DNA of 64,000 bases, from positions 374,501 to 438,500 of the forward strand of contig JAPMOS010000011.1 in assembly GCA_027972325.1 (NCBI GenBank). Reading direction: 5' to 3'. Both the position numbers and the translations under genes were made by a program. Source of the DNA: Paratrimastix pyriformis. Lineage: Eukaryota; Preaxostyla; Paratrimastigidae. Shown here piece by piece: positions 1-11,428 of this stretch (positions are counted from its first letter, which is position 1; the number at the start of each line of letters is the position of its first letter). The notes beneath the pieces are model-generated. The model was not told where the DNA came from. It searched no databases and saw nothing but the letters and a program-made list of their open reading frames with translations.

Positions 1-3000
1 TCCCGGTCACCGTCACCGTCGTGCCGGGTCTGCGAGGCGCCTGCTTCCCCCCGCCGTCTCCATCCGTACCCGCCCCTCCCCTCATCTTGCCATCGCTTCC
101 ACGGTGTGGCAGCCTTGCATGTGGCGGGTGCCCCGACGACGGTGGCCTGGCGCCCATACGCGGCCCGTGTTGCCGGGCTGGACCGGTTCGGCAACGGGGT
201 GCCCTGCCTGGAGGCCGCGGCCGCGGCTGCCCCCGTGGTGGAGCTTCTGTGGGGCTCGACCGGCCAGTCTCCCCCCGCGCTGGAGTGGCACTGCACCCCC
301 GGGGCCGGCTACGAGGCCCGCTGGACGCCGACCCAGGCCGAGGGCCCCGTCGCGGTGGACCTGCTGTACGGGGGCAGGTGGCGAGTCCCCCGGGGCGGCC
401 TCAACTTGACCGTCCTGCCCGGTCTGCCCACCTCCTCACCTCATCGCACCCCCCCTTTCCCTCCTTCCGCTCTTCATTCTCGACTCATCACTCGTCATTT
501 CTCATCCGCACTGTGGGGACCGCTCTTGTGGCGGCTGGGCTGTGGGGGGCAGACGTGACACCGCCCGCGGTGGCCTGGGTCGCCCTGCGGAGCAGCGGGC
601 CCGATCCGGCCTGGGCGCGGCCGGGCGACCGGGTCTCGCTCACCTTCGGGGCCACCGAAGCCCTGCGAGGCAGCCCCGAGGCCCCCTTGGTGCGGGTCGG
701 GCGCCCCTCCGACTGCGGCACCGGGGGCTGCCTGATCAACGCCACCGCAGTGGCCGGGCCCGGGGCCGCCTGGGAAGGCGGCCGTGTCTGGGCGGCCGAG
801 CGGCCGATGGGACCTGCCGAGGCCGAGAGCCTGGTGCCCTTCGGCATCCTGGGGGCCCGCGACCTGGCCGGCCTGGGGCTGACGGGCCCGCTGCTGAGCG
901 AGAGCTTCCCCCAGTACGCCGACCCACCCACGCAGTCACAGCCCGCCACGTTCACGTTGCCACTCCTCAACGCCACGGTTACCTTCGGTCTGTCTGCCCC
1001 CCCCCCCCCCCCCCGCCGCGCTCTCTCCGCCTCGGCTCCTTCTTTGGTGGCGCTGGCGCGATGCCAAGGCCCTGGTTTTGGGGGCCCCGGGCTCACGACT
1101 GTGCCCCTGCCTGTTGGGTTGGGTTGGCAGACCGCACCCCACCCGGGGTGGCCCGGGTCGTGTTCAACTGCACCCGCAGCGGAGCCGAGGCCGAGGACGG
1201 TGGGGCCGCCGTGGTTGCGGGGCAGTGGATGCAGGTGACTTTCACCACGACCGAGCCCGTCCAACTCACCGGGCCGGGCGCCCCCTGGGCGACCATCGCC
1301 GGCCAGGCGGCCCCGGTGGAGCTGCTGGGCTCCGCGGAGGCTGGCGGGGGCCTGGTGTTGCGTGCCACGCGGCGCCTGGGTGGGGCCGAGGCGGTGCGGC
1401 TGCTGCAAACGGGCGGCGCGGCTGGGCGGCTGGGCTTCACCATCGGGGGCCTCGTCGACCGGGCCGGCAACCCCATGGCGGCCCCCGTCACCGAGAACGG
1501 CACCACGGGCCCCCTGTGGGCGTCCGGTCCGCCTTCTTGCCCGCTCCCGCCCCTGGTGCTGCGATGGTCATGGACCGCGCGCATCCCCGGCGTTCGCCCC
1601 GCATGGTCATGCGCTCGCCCGGTGGCTGGCCTTGCGCCCCACTGGGCCCCCCTCTCGGTCGGCTTGGTTGGCATGGCGGTCTTCACCCTCGTTGCCGCCC
1701 TCTCATCGTCGTTCATTGCTCTCTCGTGCCCGTCTTCCCCTTCCCCGCCTGTCTGTCGCATGCAGCGGGCAACTGCACATCCGACGCGGACTGCGGCACG
1801 GGCGGGAGGTGCGTCAACGGGACCGACGACGGACCCCGCTCATGCTTCTGCCCCCCCGCCACCAGCGGGCCCCAATGCCGCACCATCGGTCCGACCCCCC
1901 CCCCCCCCCCCCCCCCGCAGCAGCCTTCCTGCTCATCGGGCGAGGCCTCCGTTGGCTCATCCTCCACTCTTTCTCTTTCTCTCTTTCTCTGCAGTGCCCC
2001 CGGGCGAGGCCCTCCTGTGGCCCTTCATTGTGGCCCCGCTGGCCTCCCTGCTTCTTCTGCTGGCTCTGCTCCTGTTCTGCTGCTGCTGGTGCTTGCTCGC
2101 CCGGCGCCGCAGAAGGCGCGACGAAGAGGTCTGCCCGCCACTCCGCGCGCACCCACCACCACCCCACCACCCCGCCAGGCCTCCCCTCACTGGCACCCCT
2201 CCCGTCGGGCGCCCTGGCGGGTGCAGGGCGTCGAGGCCAAGAGGCAGCCCATGGCCCTGCAGGCCCTGCAGACCGTCATCAACCCGCTGGCCCAGGCCGC
2301 CACCACGGCCTCGGCCTCCGCGACCCCCTCGCCTCCACCCTCGGGGCCTCCGTCCCCGGTGCTCTCCAAGGCTCCTGCCACGGCGGGCGGCGGCAAGGGG
2401 AAGGAGAAGCAGACGCCCCCGCCCACCCCCCGGCTCGGCTCGCCCGTCCGGTCGCCCCGGCGCCCCAACGTCCCCCCTCCGGAGGTGCTCTTCGGGGCCG
2501 CCTGGACGCCCTTTGCCTACCGGCGACGGCACCAACCGGGCCGCGAGGCCCCAAGCTCCGCCACCAACCTGCAAGAGGCGCCGCCCCAGACCAGCGGGTC
2601 GCCGCCGCCCTCCTACACCAACAAGGAGGCCCTGGCCGCCCTGGCGCTGGCCGACGATTCGACGGGCGGCTCCGCCACGCCGAGCCCGCCCCCCACGCCG
2701 GGCTCCACGCGTCCCACCTCGTCGGCCGCCTCGTCGGCTCGGCTGCTGCCGCCCCTCGTCCAGCGCTTGTCGGGGTCTCCGACCAGCGCATCCGCCGCGG
2801 CCCTGGGTCTCGATCTTGCCGCCTCGCCCAGCCCCCCCGTCTCACCGGCGCCATCAGCCCTGCTGGCCCTGGCGACCTGGGAGCTTCGGGCTGGCTCCGA
2901 CGGGGACCTCGGAGCCGGTTTCCCCTCGGGGAGGAACGTCCCACCCCTGCCGCCACGCATTCGTCCGCCACGTTCGCCCGTGCTTCCCTCGCTCATCGAT

Positions 3001-3792
3001 GCCCTCCGGCTCTCGCCCAGCGGCCCCCTCCTCGGGGCCGCCGAAGCGGGCGTCAGTGGGGGCACGCCGACGGGGTGCCTGGAAGACTACCTTCTGCCCG
3101 CCCCGCCCCCTGGGGCGACCATTGTGGGGACCCTCGGGCGGCACATCTCCACCGGGGCTCCGCCCGGCCCGCCCGGCCCCGATGGCGGCACTCCCCCCGG
3201 GTCCGAAGACCTTGCCGCCGCGGCGGACACCCCGCCCAGCAGCCCCGGGCCCCTGCGCTTCGCCAGCCCGACGCCCTCGACGGCAACCGCCGGGACCGAG
3301 TGGTCCCGCTCCTCCTCCTTCGGCGGCGGCGGCGGCAGGCTGGATCCGGGCCTGGGCCTGGGCTTCGGCCTGGCGCCCCCGCCCCTGGGGAGCGACGTGC
3401 GAGCGGCCGTGGCCGGTCTGCTGGGGATGCAGCCTGGCAGCGCCCGTCGCCTGCCGCCGGGAGCTCCTCCACGGCGGCCCCGCCCGGCAGCCTTCCGGAA
3501 AGCCACCAGCGCCCGCTCGTCGCCCCAGCCGCCGCAGTCGGCATCGGCAGGGCCTCCCTTCGACGGAGGCCTCGAGGAAGGCGAGCCGCCCCGCTGTCGC
3601 ACCAGCCCGCCCATCCAGATGCCTCCGCTCTCGCGGGGGCCCTCGCCCTCCCCGTCCCCACCGATCAGCCCGCGTACGAGCGAGTCCGCCCCTAACGCGG
3701 CTGCCCCGATGGAGGGCGCCCCCAGCAGCAACGGCTGCCTCGCTGTCTCGCTGGTCCCTTATATGTCCACACCGCCGGGCCCCACCGCCTAA
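1..3792 (+). CDS. Surface receptor, 3' part: repeat modules, EGF, TM, Ser/Pro-rich tail
   Basis: The 5' end lies outside the window. Exons by frame and splice signals: 1-27, 113-421, 553-987, 1131-1526, 1766-1888, 1995-2128, 2227-3792 (TAA stop). Exon 2 is a filamin/Ig-like repeat (DRFGNGVPC core). Exons 3 and 4 are two Ig-like modules (PAVAWVALRSS and PGVARVVFNC starts). Exon 5 is one EGF-like module (NCTSDADCGTGGRC, then CFCPPATSGPQC). Exon 6 holds a transmembrane helix rich in Leu with a Cys cluster, then an Arg-rich stop-transfer (ARRRRRRDEE). Exon 7 is a long Ser/Pro/Ala-rich cytoplasmic tail of about 520 residues with no recognised domain. The protein should sit in the plasma membrane with its N-terminus outside; ligand and signalling partner are unknown. 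The exon plan matches the receptor gene ending at 53479. A much longer reading frame at 542-3868 runs through introns and is not used. Confidence 0.8.
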
Positions 3793-3889
3793 GCATATGG
3801 TCTGGCTGGCTCTTCGTTCGATGTCTGCGCGCCATTTTTGTCGATATCTTGTGCGTCGCGGCCTCTGAATCGCTCCCCGACCCCCACTT

Positions 3890-3943
3890 CACCTCCACCT
3901 CCACCTCCACCTCCACCTCCACCTCCACCTCCACCTCCACCCC
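3890..3943. repeat. (CCACCT)n microsatellite
   Basis: About nine hexamer copies lie roughly 100 bp after the receptor stop codon, in the 3' flank. Confidence 0.9.
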
Positions 3944-5020
3944 ACCTTCACCTCCTCCTTCTTTTTTGACACCGGCGGGACCTCGTCCTTTCCCAGCCAC
4001 CCACCCTCCTTAATTTTTAATATGGCAAAGCGGATCCCCGCAGTGCCTCCGGCCTTCCCCTCGCTTTCTTTGATGCGGTCTACCAGGTTGCATCTTTTTT
4101 TCGACTCCCAGCTGCGCTGCCTTTTTTACTTCTCTGTGTTGTCCGTACGTATCGTTCTCCTCTTCCCTCTCTTTCTTTCTTCCTTCGCGCCTTTCATCGT
4201 TGTGTTTTGTTCACGGTTTCCAATCAAAAGGGGAAAAACGTGTTGGCCCGGGGACAATGGGGCAATTGCCGGAGAAGAACGATGAAAGGGGTGAGGGAAG
4301 AAAGAAAGAGAGGGAAGAGGAGACGATACAAAAGGAAAAGAAGAGGATTCATTTCAAGAAAAGGGACAAAAAGAAAGGATTTTACCCCACTCAAATCAAA
4401 TAACGTATTCTCAGGGGGAATAAGACCGCCGGTTTGTGACAGGGAGTCATTCATTCATTCATTCATTCTCGTGTTAATGCAGCCCCGTGTGAGGCTAACT
4501 AAGGAGCCATGAGAAAGAAATCACAAAAGGTTTTATCCCCCAATCCCCCCCACCTCATCACCCTCGATAGGCTTCACCGGTCATTTGGCGTTCAACGGGT
4601 GCCACGGGGCGTTTTTCGGTGCCTCGGCTGCACAGACCCTTGGCAGCTCGCACCACTGGAATGAAGCTTCTCCTCTTTTTTTTTTTGACGACCGGCTTCA
4701 GATATCTTACACCATCTTTTCCGAGACCCTTTACGATCCACAGTCTCTCCGCACGCTCGAAAATTGGTGTAGTGCTTTTTGCGAAAACCAACAGGTGGTT
4801 CATGTCGTGAATCTTTCACTGGCAACATCTTGAAGTTGCGCGCCATCACATACACACTTCGCACCCCCCCTCAAACAGAAAGGAGAACCACCATACTTGA
4901 CGATTTACTGAACAAAGAAATGTGCAGCAGAGGTCTTATTCCGGCTGAGGTCTTATTTCCCCGAGAATACGGTATGTTGCGCCCTCCTCAAGCCTACACA
5001 GGAACCCAGAGGCGGAGTGG

Positions 5021-5204
5021 CGGAGAGGCAGGCGGAGAGGCAGGCGGAGAGGCAGGCGGAGAGGCAGGCGGAGAGGCAGGCGGGGAGGCAGCAGGCGGGG
5101 AGGCAGCAGGCGGGGAGGCAGGCGGGGAGGCAGGCGGAGAGGCAGGCGGAGAGGCAGGCGGAGAGGCAGGTGGAGAGGCAGGTGGAGAGGCAGGCGGAGA
5201 GGAA
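5021..5204. repeat. 12-bp minisatellite, unit GGAGAGGCAGGC
   Basis: Roughly fifteen copies with small variants (GGGGAGGCAGGC and a short interruption with extra CAG). The repeat is open in several frames on both strands, giving low-complexity translations, but it lies beyond the ferritin A stop and is judged non-coding. Confidence 0.9.
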
Positions 5205-5246
5205 CGCATTGTGCAACCACCGATCTCTTGAATGGCCCGATGGAAA

Positions 5247-5902
5247 TTACTTTTTGCGCGCCGCCAATTCGTAGAAGTAGCGGTCCACCGTCATTATCAT
5301 ATAGGGAGCGTTGCGGATGAGGCTGAAACGAAAGAGGATGTCGCGAGCCACTTGGAGCTCTTCGACCTGATTCAGCACATAAAACTATGTAGAAAGGGTA
5401 AGAACGGCGGAGCGGAGAAGGAAAACGGACGCGCAAAAAGGCGCACGTAGCGTGATCCCTCTCGGCAACGCAGGCATCAATGTGCGTGTTGTAGGCCTCG
5501 GTGACACGTCTTTCGTTTTCGGCCAACTCGACAAACATCTCATGATTTAAGCGGTTGTCAGTCAACCCAATAAGCAAAACAAAAACCTTCTCGAGACTTT
5601 CCCATTGCGATGGGATCGGGCGAAGGTGAGGCAATTTGACGTGGTTGCCACGAGCCAGAATGTACTGATGATTCGATGTGCAGAAAGAGTGACCCGACGA
5701 ATTCGACGCAGACATCAGCCAACTTCCTCCCATGCATGTGCTCATCTTCGGCCTCCTGTCGGAGCCATTTGCTCATTCCGTGCATATTTTGATGCTCCGC
5801 CTCGTTGGACATCGAGATGTAAAATTGTTCGGTCCAGTATTCTTCCGCGACCTGGCGACCAAGCCGCTCTTCCATCGCCTCGGACAGTTGATTTTGCTGC
5901 AT
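5247..5902 (-). CDS. Bacterial-type non-haem ferritin (ferritin A)
   Basis: Four exons on the minus strand: 5902-5714, 5664-5587, 5538-5431, 5384-5247, giving about 170 residues, the usual FtnA-like length. Ferritins oxidise Fe(II) and store Fe(III) in a 24-subunit shell. Ferroxidase ligands expected from E. coli FtnA are visible: E21 in helix A, E54 and H57 in EDEHMHGRK, and a helix C Glu in ELAENERRVTE. The introns are 35-50 nt. The second (5586-5539) has the atypical donor GTTTTT. Divergent from the GT61 gene with 53 bp between start codons. The close relative ferritin B lies 2.4 kb away beyond that gene. The introns argue against bacterial contamination; the gene family was probably acquired from bacteria and later gained introns (inference). 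Confidence 0.88.
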
Positions 5903-5955
5903 GTTGTTGGGGAACGAAACATGATTCCGGAGGCTGCATTCTCCCTTGGGTTTCT
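5903..5955. promoter_or_regulatory. Bidirectional promoter between ferritin A and GT61
   Basis: Only 53 bp separate the two divergent start codons, so both core promoters and 5' leaders must fit in or overlap this segment and the first exons. It is AT-richer than the gene bodies. No TATA box or iron-responsive element was recognised. Confidence 0.5.
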
Positions 5956-8132
5956 ATGGCCGACGGAGTGGGGTCGCCCCGCCAATGTGCGAAGCGCCCC
6001 CGCCTTGAGGACCTCGAGAATTCTGACTCGGTGACAGATAGAACCAAATTTGTCCATCCAATCTTGTCCCGCATGGAAACAAAGACCATCCCCGTTGTCA
6101 CTTCTCCACTTTTACTTCGGCCCACAGCATCGGCGCGTGATGTAACGGCTTTTCCGATGGATTTTCCTGTGCTGGCCGACATTCGTGGCCTTCCTCTCGA
6201 CATTCTGAAGAAATCATGGCCCGAAATTCCCTGGGATGATGACAATCAACTTCAGGCCCGCTGGGACTACTGCCAAGTCTACCAAGTCTCCGATGTTTTC
6301 CTGGGCACAGATGGCGTCCTCTTTACGAAGGACCACTTCTACCTCCCCCCATATGATCTGTGGCTGACCACCCTTGAAGTGCTTCAGAAACACCTGCAGA
6401 ACGATCTCGTGTTCAACATACGGAAGCAGACCGTCTGCTCGGGCGCATGTTCGTTGCTTCTCACATTGCGCACATTAGGTGACATTTCCTTCTGCCGAGT
6501 TTCCCTCGTGCTTTCGGTGGCGCCCGTCCCTCCAGCTGCCATTTGCGACATCGCCCCGGGGGCACCCCCGCTTCCGGTGGTCGCCCAATCGATCTCCGAG
6601 AGGTCTGTTGGCAGCCTGTCTTCGTGCTGATTGTTCTCCAACCCCTTTCGATTCTGGCCCCTGGCCCCCGTGGACATCCCACCCGGCATCACTGCCACAG
6701 CCGACCTGGAGCCCTTCGTCGAGCGGCATCGGCGGGTCATCTCGCTCATCCACCCGGAATGCGGTCTGTGAGGTAGCGCTCACACGCACCCCTGTCCCTG
6801 CCCACCTCCTCTGCATCTCTCCCACACGGCACTCCCCTTCCCGGCACGGACACGTTGCTGACCCACGTGACCCGTAGGGATGTACTTCCACTGGCTCATC
6901 GAGGCCCAGTCGCGGCTGCTGCTGGTGCTCGACGTCCTCCGCCGGGAGCCCGCGGTTCGGCTGCTGGTGGACGACCAGGGATACGGCGGCTGCTATCGCA
7001 ACCGGTGGACGAGCTCCTTCCTGGCCCGGGCGGGCATCCCCGAGGAGCGCCTCATCCACTATGACCCCCGCAAGGTCCCCAGGCAGCGCCGCTGCCCAAA
7101 ACGACCAGAGGGTGCTGCTGACAAGGGGCCAAAGGGCATTCGGGTCACGAGAAGCGCTCATCTTCCCCGTTCCGGCCCGGTCCTTCCTCCCCCCCTGGGT
7201 GGTTAGATCTACCTCATCGAGGACCTGATCCTGCCGCACCCATTCGTGAGCCCCTACATTCCCCGTTCGGTTTTGCACGGCCTCCGCAACTGGTGGGTCC
7301 CCAGGTCCGCCTCCCTTCATCTCGCCTTGTCTCGCCTGACTTTTCTTCACACCACGACCTTCTCTTTTCTTCGTCCTGCCCACGCCATCGGCAGCCCAGC
7401 CCCGGCGGCCCAGCGGAGGCTTGTGATCCTGATGCGGCGGGGCACCGAGGCCGACCGCGAGCTGCCCCCCGAGGAGCGCGACGTTCGGCGCGTCTCCAAT
7501 CACGGGGCCCTCCTGGAGGCCCTCCGCGCCGCCACCGCCCTGCGGAACGGCCGCCACACGGCCGCTGGTCCTGCCCCCGCCGCTTGCGCCACCGCTTCGG
7601 TCGGGCCCGGCCAGGAGCAGCAGCGCGATGATCAGCCCCCGGCTGCCGCACCCGACGGAGGCCTGACTGACGCGGGCCATCGGGATCCTCCCTGCCAGCA
7701 CCCGCCGCCCCTGGAAGTCGTCGAGTTCACCAGCGTCAGCCTGCCCACGGCCGCCCATGCGGTGGACCTCTTCTCCCGGGCCGCCCTCGTGCTGGGGCCC
7801 CACGGGGCGGGCTTCGCCAACATCGTCTTCGCCCCTGCCCGCTGTCGGGTCTTGGAGATCTTCCCCATCCCCCGCGAGCAAAGGAAGATCGGGTCCGCGC
7901 CTCCGCTCCTCCCCCTCACCCCCCTCACCACCACCACCCCGGGTCGGGTGCGTCCAGGTGCCGTCCGTGCTTCTGGTCCTTGGCACTGACGATGGAGCAG
8001 CAATACCAGGCTTTCCCTGTGATGTTCGAAGACACGGATGAGCAGGGGTGGTCCGCTTGGGACGTCCCCGAGTTCGAAGTCCCAGTGGCAGACGTCGTGA
8101 AAACTGCAATCGAGATGCTCGACCACGAGTAG
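5956..8132 (+). CDS. Glycosyltransferase family 61 (DUF563)-like protein
   Basis: GT61 enzymes transfer pentose or GlcNAc residues to glycans or EGF-domain proteins in the secretory pathway. Exons: 5956-6432; one or two exons between 6479 and 6602 whose frame is uncertain; 6701-6763; 6878-7074; 7207-7304; 7395-7892; 7958-8132 (TAG). Family landmarks: MYFHWLIEAQSRLLLVLDVL, the central LVDDQGYGG block, RLVILMRRG, and the C-terminal LGPHGAGFANIVFAP signature, which is the clearest GT61 motif. The final exon ends KTAIEMLDHE. A low-complexity insert (about residues 300-345) precedes the HGAG block and may hide another intron. No signal anchor was seen in the first exon, so the N-terminus may be cytosolic or incomplete. 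Donors at 6433, 6603, 6764, 7305 and 7893 are GTCTGC, GTCTGT or GTCCGC. Confidence 0.75.
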
Positions 8133-8285
8133 CAAATGAGGCAGATGCGCTGGCTCTTTATTATTTAGTTTTTTTTTCATTGTTTCTTTTTTTCGTTCGT
8201 CCTCGGACACTCCGAATCCAAAGATTTCCCCGCGCTATCGATCCAACCCTGCGCACTATTTTCATAGAGAACGCCAGATATCACC

Positions 8286-8952
8286 ATGTCCACCATTGAA
8301 CTTTCTGAGGCAATGCGGATTCGCCTCTCTCATCAAGTGATGGAAGAATTCGCATCGGAGCACCTTTACGATCATATGGCCGACGAGGCCGAGCATCTTA
8401 ATCTGCATGGAATGGCAAAGGTCGGCCGTGGCAGTGGCCAAACGTTCTTCCTGACGATCCCTGATTAGTTTCTGCGTGCCGAAGCTGCTGATGAGCATGT
8501 ACATGCGCGCAAGTTGGCTGATGTCTGTTCATCAGCTCCGCCCCGCTTTCCGAGTTTGACAACGGTGATTAGTATATCCTTTCCCGTGGCAGTCCAGTGC
8601 GGCTGCCTTCCATGAAGGGCGTTCCTCAGCAATGGGAGAGCCCCGAAAAAATGTTCATGGACTTGGCGGACAACGAGCGCCACGTGACCGAGCTCTACCA
8701 CGGCCACATGGAGGCCGCCATGGCCGAGAAGGACTACGCGACCGTGGCCGCGCTGCAGGTCTGTCGCCGGGCGAGACCGAAACGCGGGTCCCAAACCAAT
8801 TTTTCTATCTGGTCTCCCTCGGGCAGTGGTTCGTGACCAACCAGGTAGCAGAGAACCAGAAGGCGGCCGACATCCTGTACCACTTCGCCCAGATCCGGCA
8901 GGCCCCCTTCATGATCACCGCCGTCGACGGCTACATCGGGGGCATGAAGTGA
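8286..8952 (+). CDS. Bacterial-type non-haem ferritin (ferritin B)
   Basis: Four exons, 8286-8420, 8469-8522, 8573-8758 and 8827-8952 (TGA), all joining in phase 0 to give 165-166 residues. Iron-storage ferritin; ligands E21, E54, H57 and the helix C Glu of NERHVTE are present, and Q/E residues follow WFVTNQ in helix D. The introns after KLAD and before WFVTNQ coincide with those of ferritin A. The intron after HGMAK is specific to B, and ferritin A's intron between LEK and MF is absent here. Lies 153 bp downstream of the GT61 stop on the same strand. Codon use is more GC-rich in exons 3-4 than in exon 1. Confidence 0.92.
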
Positions 8953-9033
8953 GGCGGAAGGCCCAAGGGAGGCCTGACTGGTCGCCGGATGTAAATAACT
9001 CACCCACAGGTGTTTATATAATTCGGGTGCGGG

Positions 9034-10536
9034 CTAAGTGATGGCCGTGCTGGGGTCGCTGGGACTCCGCTCGAACAACTGAGCGGCCGCGTTTTGGAAA
9101 ATCCGGGCGGCCTCCTGTGGAAAAGGGTGGGTCAGCGGGTAAGGGGGAGACGGCCGCGGGGCAGACCTGACGCTTGAAAATGTCCGCCTGGGTCTTCTGT
9201 GGGTCGGGGCATTGCTGGGCCAGTGAGCGGAGGTTCTCGCAGCACTCGCGAAGGACCCGGGCATTCTCCAGGGTCTGCACAACAGTGGGGGGGGGGGGGG
9301 AGGGGAGGGGGGGGAGGGGGGAGGGGGGGGGGGGGGGGGGGGGGGGGAATGTTAGTTGGTTACTTACTGCGCACCGAGGCCGAAAGGCTCGCGAAGGTGA
9401 GAGGGATCAGGGGGCAAGGGCAAGGGGCAAGGAGGTGTCGGAGGCAGGTGGACCTCGAGCGCCGCCTGGAGTTGGGGGAGCGCCTCAGTGGCCGCCTCGC
9501 CGACCCCCTCAAGCACATCGGGCTGCTTCATCCACGGGGCGAATTCTGCCAGAAGCCCGTATGTGATGAGACACCGCCAAAGAGAGACGGGGGCGGGGTG
9601 GCGGGGGGCGGACCTGTGCTGTAGACCGAGACGAAGACGGTCAGCGCCTGCTGGAGGTCGCCCAGCTGGGCCGCCAGGGCGGCCTCGGCGATGGCCGTGT
9701 CTTCGCCCGGGGTGAAGGTGCACTGTGCGGCCATCTTGGCCAGCTGTTCCTCGAGGGCGCCGTGCCGGCTCTGCAGGTCCATGAGGGTCCCCCGCACCTT
9801 GGCCAGGTTGGGCCTGGCGGAGGGGAGGGGAGGCGGGTCGGGTCGGGTTGATGCAGGTGGTCTTCGACAGGCCTTTGCAAGGTCGCCGGCAGGGTGCGGG
9901 CGATGTCGTCCGGGAAGAGCTTGCACTCCGTCGAGAACATCCCGATCTGGGTGCTGGGGGCCGGCAGCCCCGCCATGGGGGGGTCCGAGGGTGGCGCGTC
10001 GGGGGGCAATGGGGTCCGCTGGGCGAGCACGCAATCCAAGAGGTCGCAGTCGCGGTGGTAGGCCTCGTTGAGCCCAGCATGCAGCGACTCGAGCTGGATC
10101 CGGCCCGTTCTGGGGGAGGCCGCCGTCAGAGAAGAAGATGGAACAGAGAAAAAGGACAGACGAAAGCTGTTCTGGCGCCTCGATCAACGTCGATGCAAAG
10201 TCGATCAACGTCCGGAAGAAAGTTACCTGCCGCTCCGGGGGGGCGGTCCCGTCGAGGAGGTCGGTCTGACTCGATTGGCAGAGCCCCAGATAGGAAGCGA
10301 AGCGAGTCATCTTTTGAACTTGGTTCTCCGTCAAGTTTTGGCCCGTATCCTTCCAATCCTCGTCGACTCTGCCGATCGGCCCGGGTGAGTGACTCACGAG
10401 AAGAATGCGCAGACAAGGAAAAAAGCCATTCGATGACATCAAATCGTAACTTGCCGGGAATTAAAATAGATTCTTCTGTGACTTCGAATGCCATCGGACA
10501 TCCCAATGCTCTTAGTCGTTGTTGTGTTGGGTTCAT
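9034..10536 (-). CDS. Augmin (HAUS) complex subunit 7-like protein
   Basis: Seven exons: 10536-10415, 10368-10162, 10109-9873, 9813-9614, 9545-9454, 9274-9167, 9114-9034. All phases agree, giving about 348 residues. The N-terminus resembles HAUS7/AUG7: a short helical block with LRFDVIEWLF (compare YRLEILEWM in human HAUS7), then KMTRFASYLGLCQSSQ and RQVTFFRTLIDF, in the same order and spacing. The rest is predicted coiled coil (LEEQLAKMAA, QLQAALETLENARVLREC). HAUS7 helps augmin recruit gamma-tubulin for branching microtubule nucleation. Intron 3 (9872-9814) starts GCCTGT, so it is a GC-AG intron. The assignment rests on recalled similarity and is not certain. Confidence 0.6.
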
Positions 10537-10590
10537 AAGTTTTTGAAAAAGCGAGCGTACTCACCCAAAGGGTCGAAAAACAAACACCGA
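10537..10590. promoter_or_regulatory. Bidirectional promoter, HAUS7-like / UBL-like pair
   Basis: Fifty-four AT-rich bases lie between two divergent ATG codons, a spacing almost identical to the ferritin A/GT61 pair. An A-run follows a T-run in the middle. No known box was identified. Confidence 0.5.
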
Positions 10591-11313
10591 ATGGTGAAAA
10601 AGAAGAAGGGTCACCGGGCAGCCTCTTCAGATGCTCCACCAGCCCCTGCTTTTGTCTACGAAAGACCACCAGAGCTCGTAGATGATGTCAAATGGGTCAC
10701 GTTGCATGTTAGACCACAAGTATGGACTTTCCTCAACTTTGAGTCTGTAAATTTGTTGGTGTTCAATCATTTTCCACACCGTGTTACCCCTAGCACAACC
10801 GTTCCTCTGTCGACGAGGCTATATCGAATCATTGATCAGATCAAGCAGCAACATGGGAATGCGATTACCAGACTCACCCTCTACTTGCACGACTTCACAC
10901 CCAAGAATGTCCTCGCAAACCCACTTGCCACTCTCGAGGAGCTCGGTGTTCCCGGGGGGAAGAAGGGCGAGGTCAACGAGGCCATCATTTACACGTTTCA
11001 TGCCCCGCACCTCCCGCAGGTCTGCCTCGCCCCGACCACCTTTCATGACTCATCTTGCCCTTTGACATCGCATGCCCACCCATCCCGCCCGTCTCCGTTC
11101 CCCCTCGCCGTCGACATCCCCCCGCAGGACGAGCTGATGCCCGAGCCCAACGGGGTCAAGGCGACCCTGGGCCTCCCCGCGGCCCCCGAGAAGCCCCCAG
11201 AGGCGGCCCCGGCCACGGCCCGGACGGAAACCACGGAAGGCGGCGAGGGCGAGGAGACCGACGAGGAAGGCGAGGGCGGCGGCGAGGAGGATGACACCAA
11301 GGGGGAGCCGTAA
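10591..11313 (+). CDS. Ubiquitin-fold-like protein with acidic tail, unassigned
   Basis: Three exons: 10591-10742, 10794-11019, 11128-11313 (TAA), about 187 residues. The first intron is 51 nt and divisible by three, so the frame also reads through it; splicing is preferred because the donor is GTCTGT, and the joined sequence WTFLNFDTTVPLSTRLY reads as a continuous beta-grasp start. The lysine-rich N-terminus is followed by KWVTLHVRPQVW, a helix (YRIIDQIKQQHG), then RLTLYLHDF and an LEELGV turn, which together resemble a ubiquitin-like fold. The C-terminus is Glu/Gly-rich and acidic. No C-terminal Gly-Gly, so it is not a conjugated modifier. No confident family match; a cilium-related UBL protein is only a guess. 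Confidence 0.6.
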   Translation: MVKKKKGHRAASSDAPPAPAFVYERPPELVDDVKWVTLHVRPQVWTFLNFESVNLLVFNHFPHRVTPSTTVPLSTRLYRIIDQIKQQHGNAITRLTLYLHDFTPKNVLANPLATLEELGVPGGKKGEVNEAIIYTFHAPHLPQVCLAPTTFHDSSCPLTSHAHPSRPSPFPLAVDIPPQDELMPEPNGVKATLGLPAAPEKPPEAAPATARTETTEGGEGEETDEEGEGGGEEDDTKGEP

Positions 11314-11428
11314 TCTTGTACAACATCTGCTCACTGTTCGGAACGGAAAGGAGGGAGGGAATGAGGTGGAGGGGGAGGGGGAGGGGGAGGGGGAGGAGGA
11401 AATGAGGAGAGGGTGATGGGGGAGGAGC

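Larger units (their letters stand above)
3793..5246. other. Convergent intergenic region with simple repeats
   Basis: No gene is supported between the receptor stop and the ferritin A stop. The stretch is AT-richer than the flanking receptor and holds a hexamer repeat (3890-3943), a pyrimidine-rich part near 4080-4200, a CATT tetramer run (about 4447-4468) and a 12-bp minisatellite (5021-5204). Short frames on both strands at 4560-4860 have no recognisable domain and no splice-supported extension. Confidence 0.6.

Noticed and set aside
542-3868. A 1108-codon open frame on the + strand
   Set aside because: It crosses well-supported introns, reads out of frame with the EGF and Ig-like exons for most of its length, and gives Arg/Pro-rich low complexity typical of antisense or shifted GC-rich coding DNA.
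4558-4864. Short overlapping frames on both strands as a small gene
   Set aside because: Lysine/arginine-rich translations without a domain, no splice-supported extension, and frames of similar length on both strands.
5021-5204. Possible CRISPR array or secreted repeat protein
   Set aside because: The 12-bp units are directly abutting with no unique spacers, and the open frames come only from the unit length.
6535-6877. GTG-started frame in the GT61 gene as a separate gene
   Set aside because: It overlaps the GT61 intron/exon region and its translation shows no domain; only parts of it may be exonic.
5247-8952. Ferritin genes as bacterial contamination
   Set aside because: Each has three spliceosomal introns with the local donor motif and they sit between eukaryotic genes.
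10519-10590. In-frame upstream start for the UBL-like gene
   Set aside because: It would extend across the 54-bp divergent promoter into the HAUS7-like start; the ATG at 10591 is simpler.
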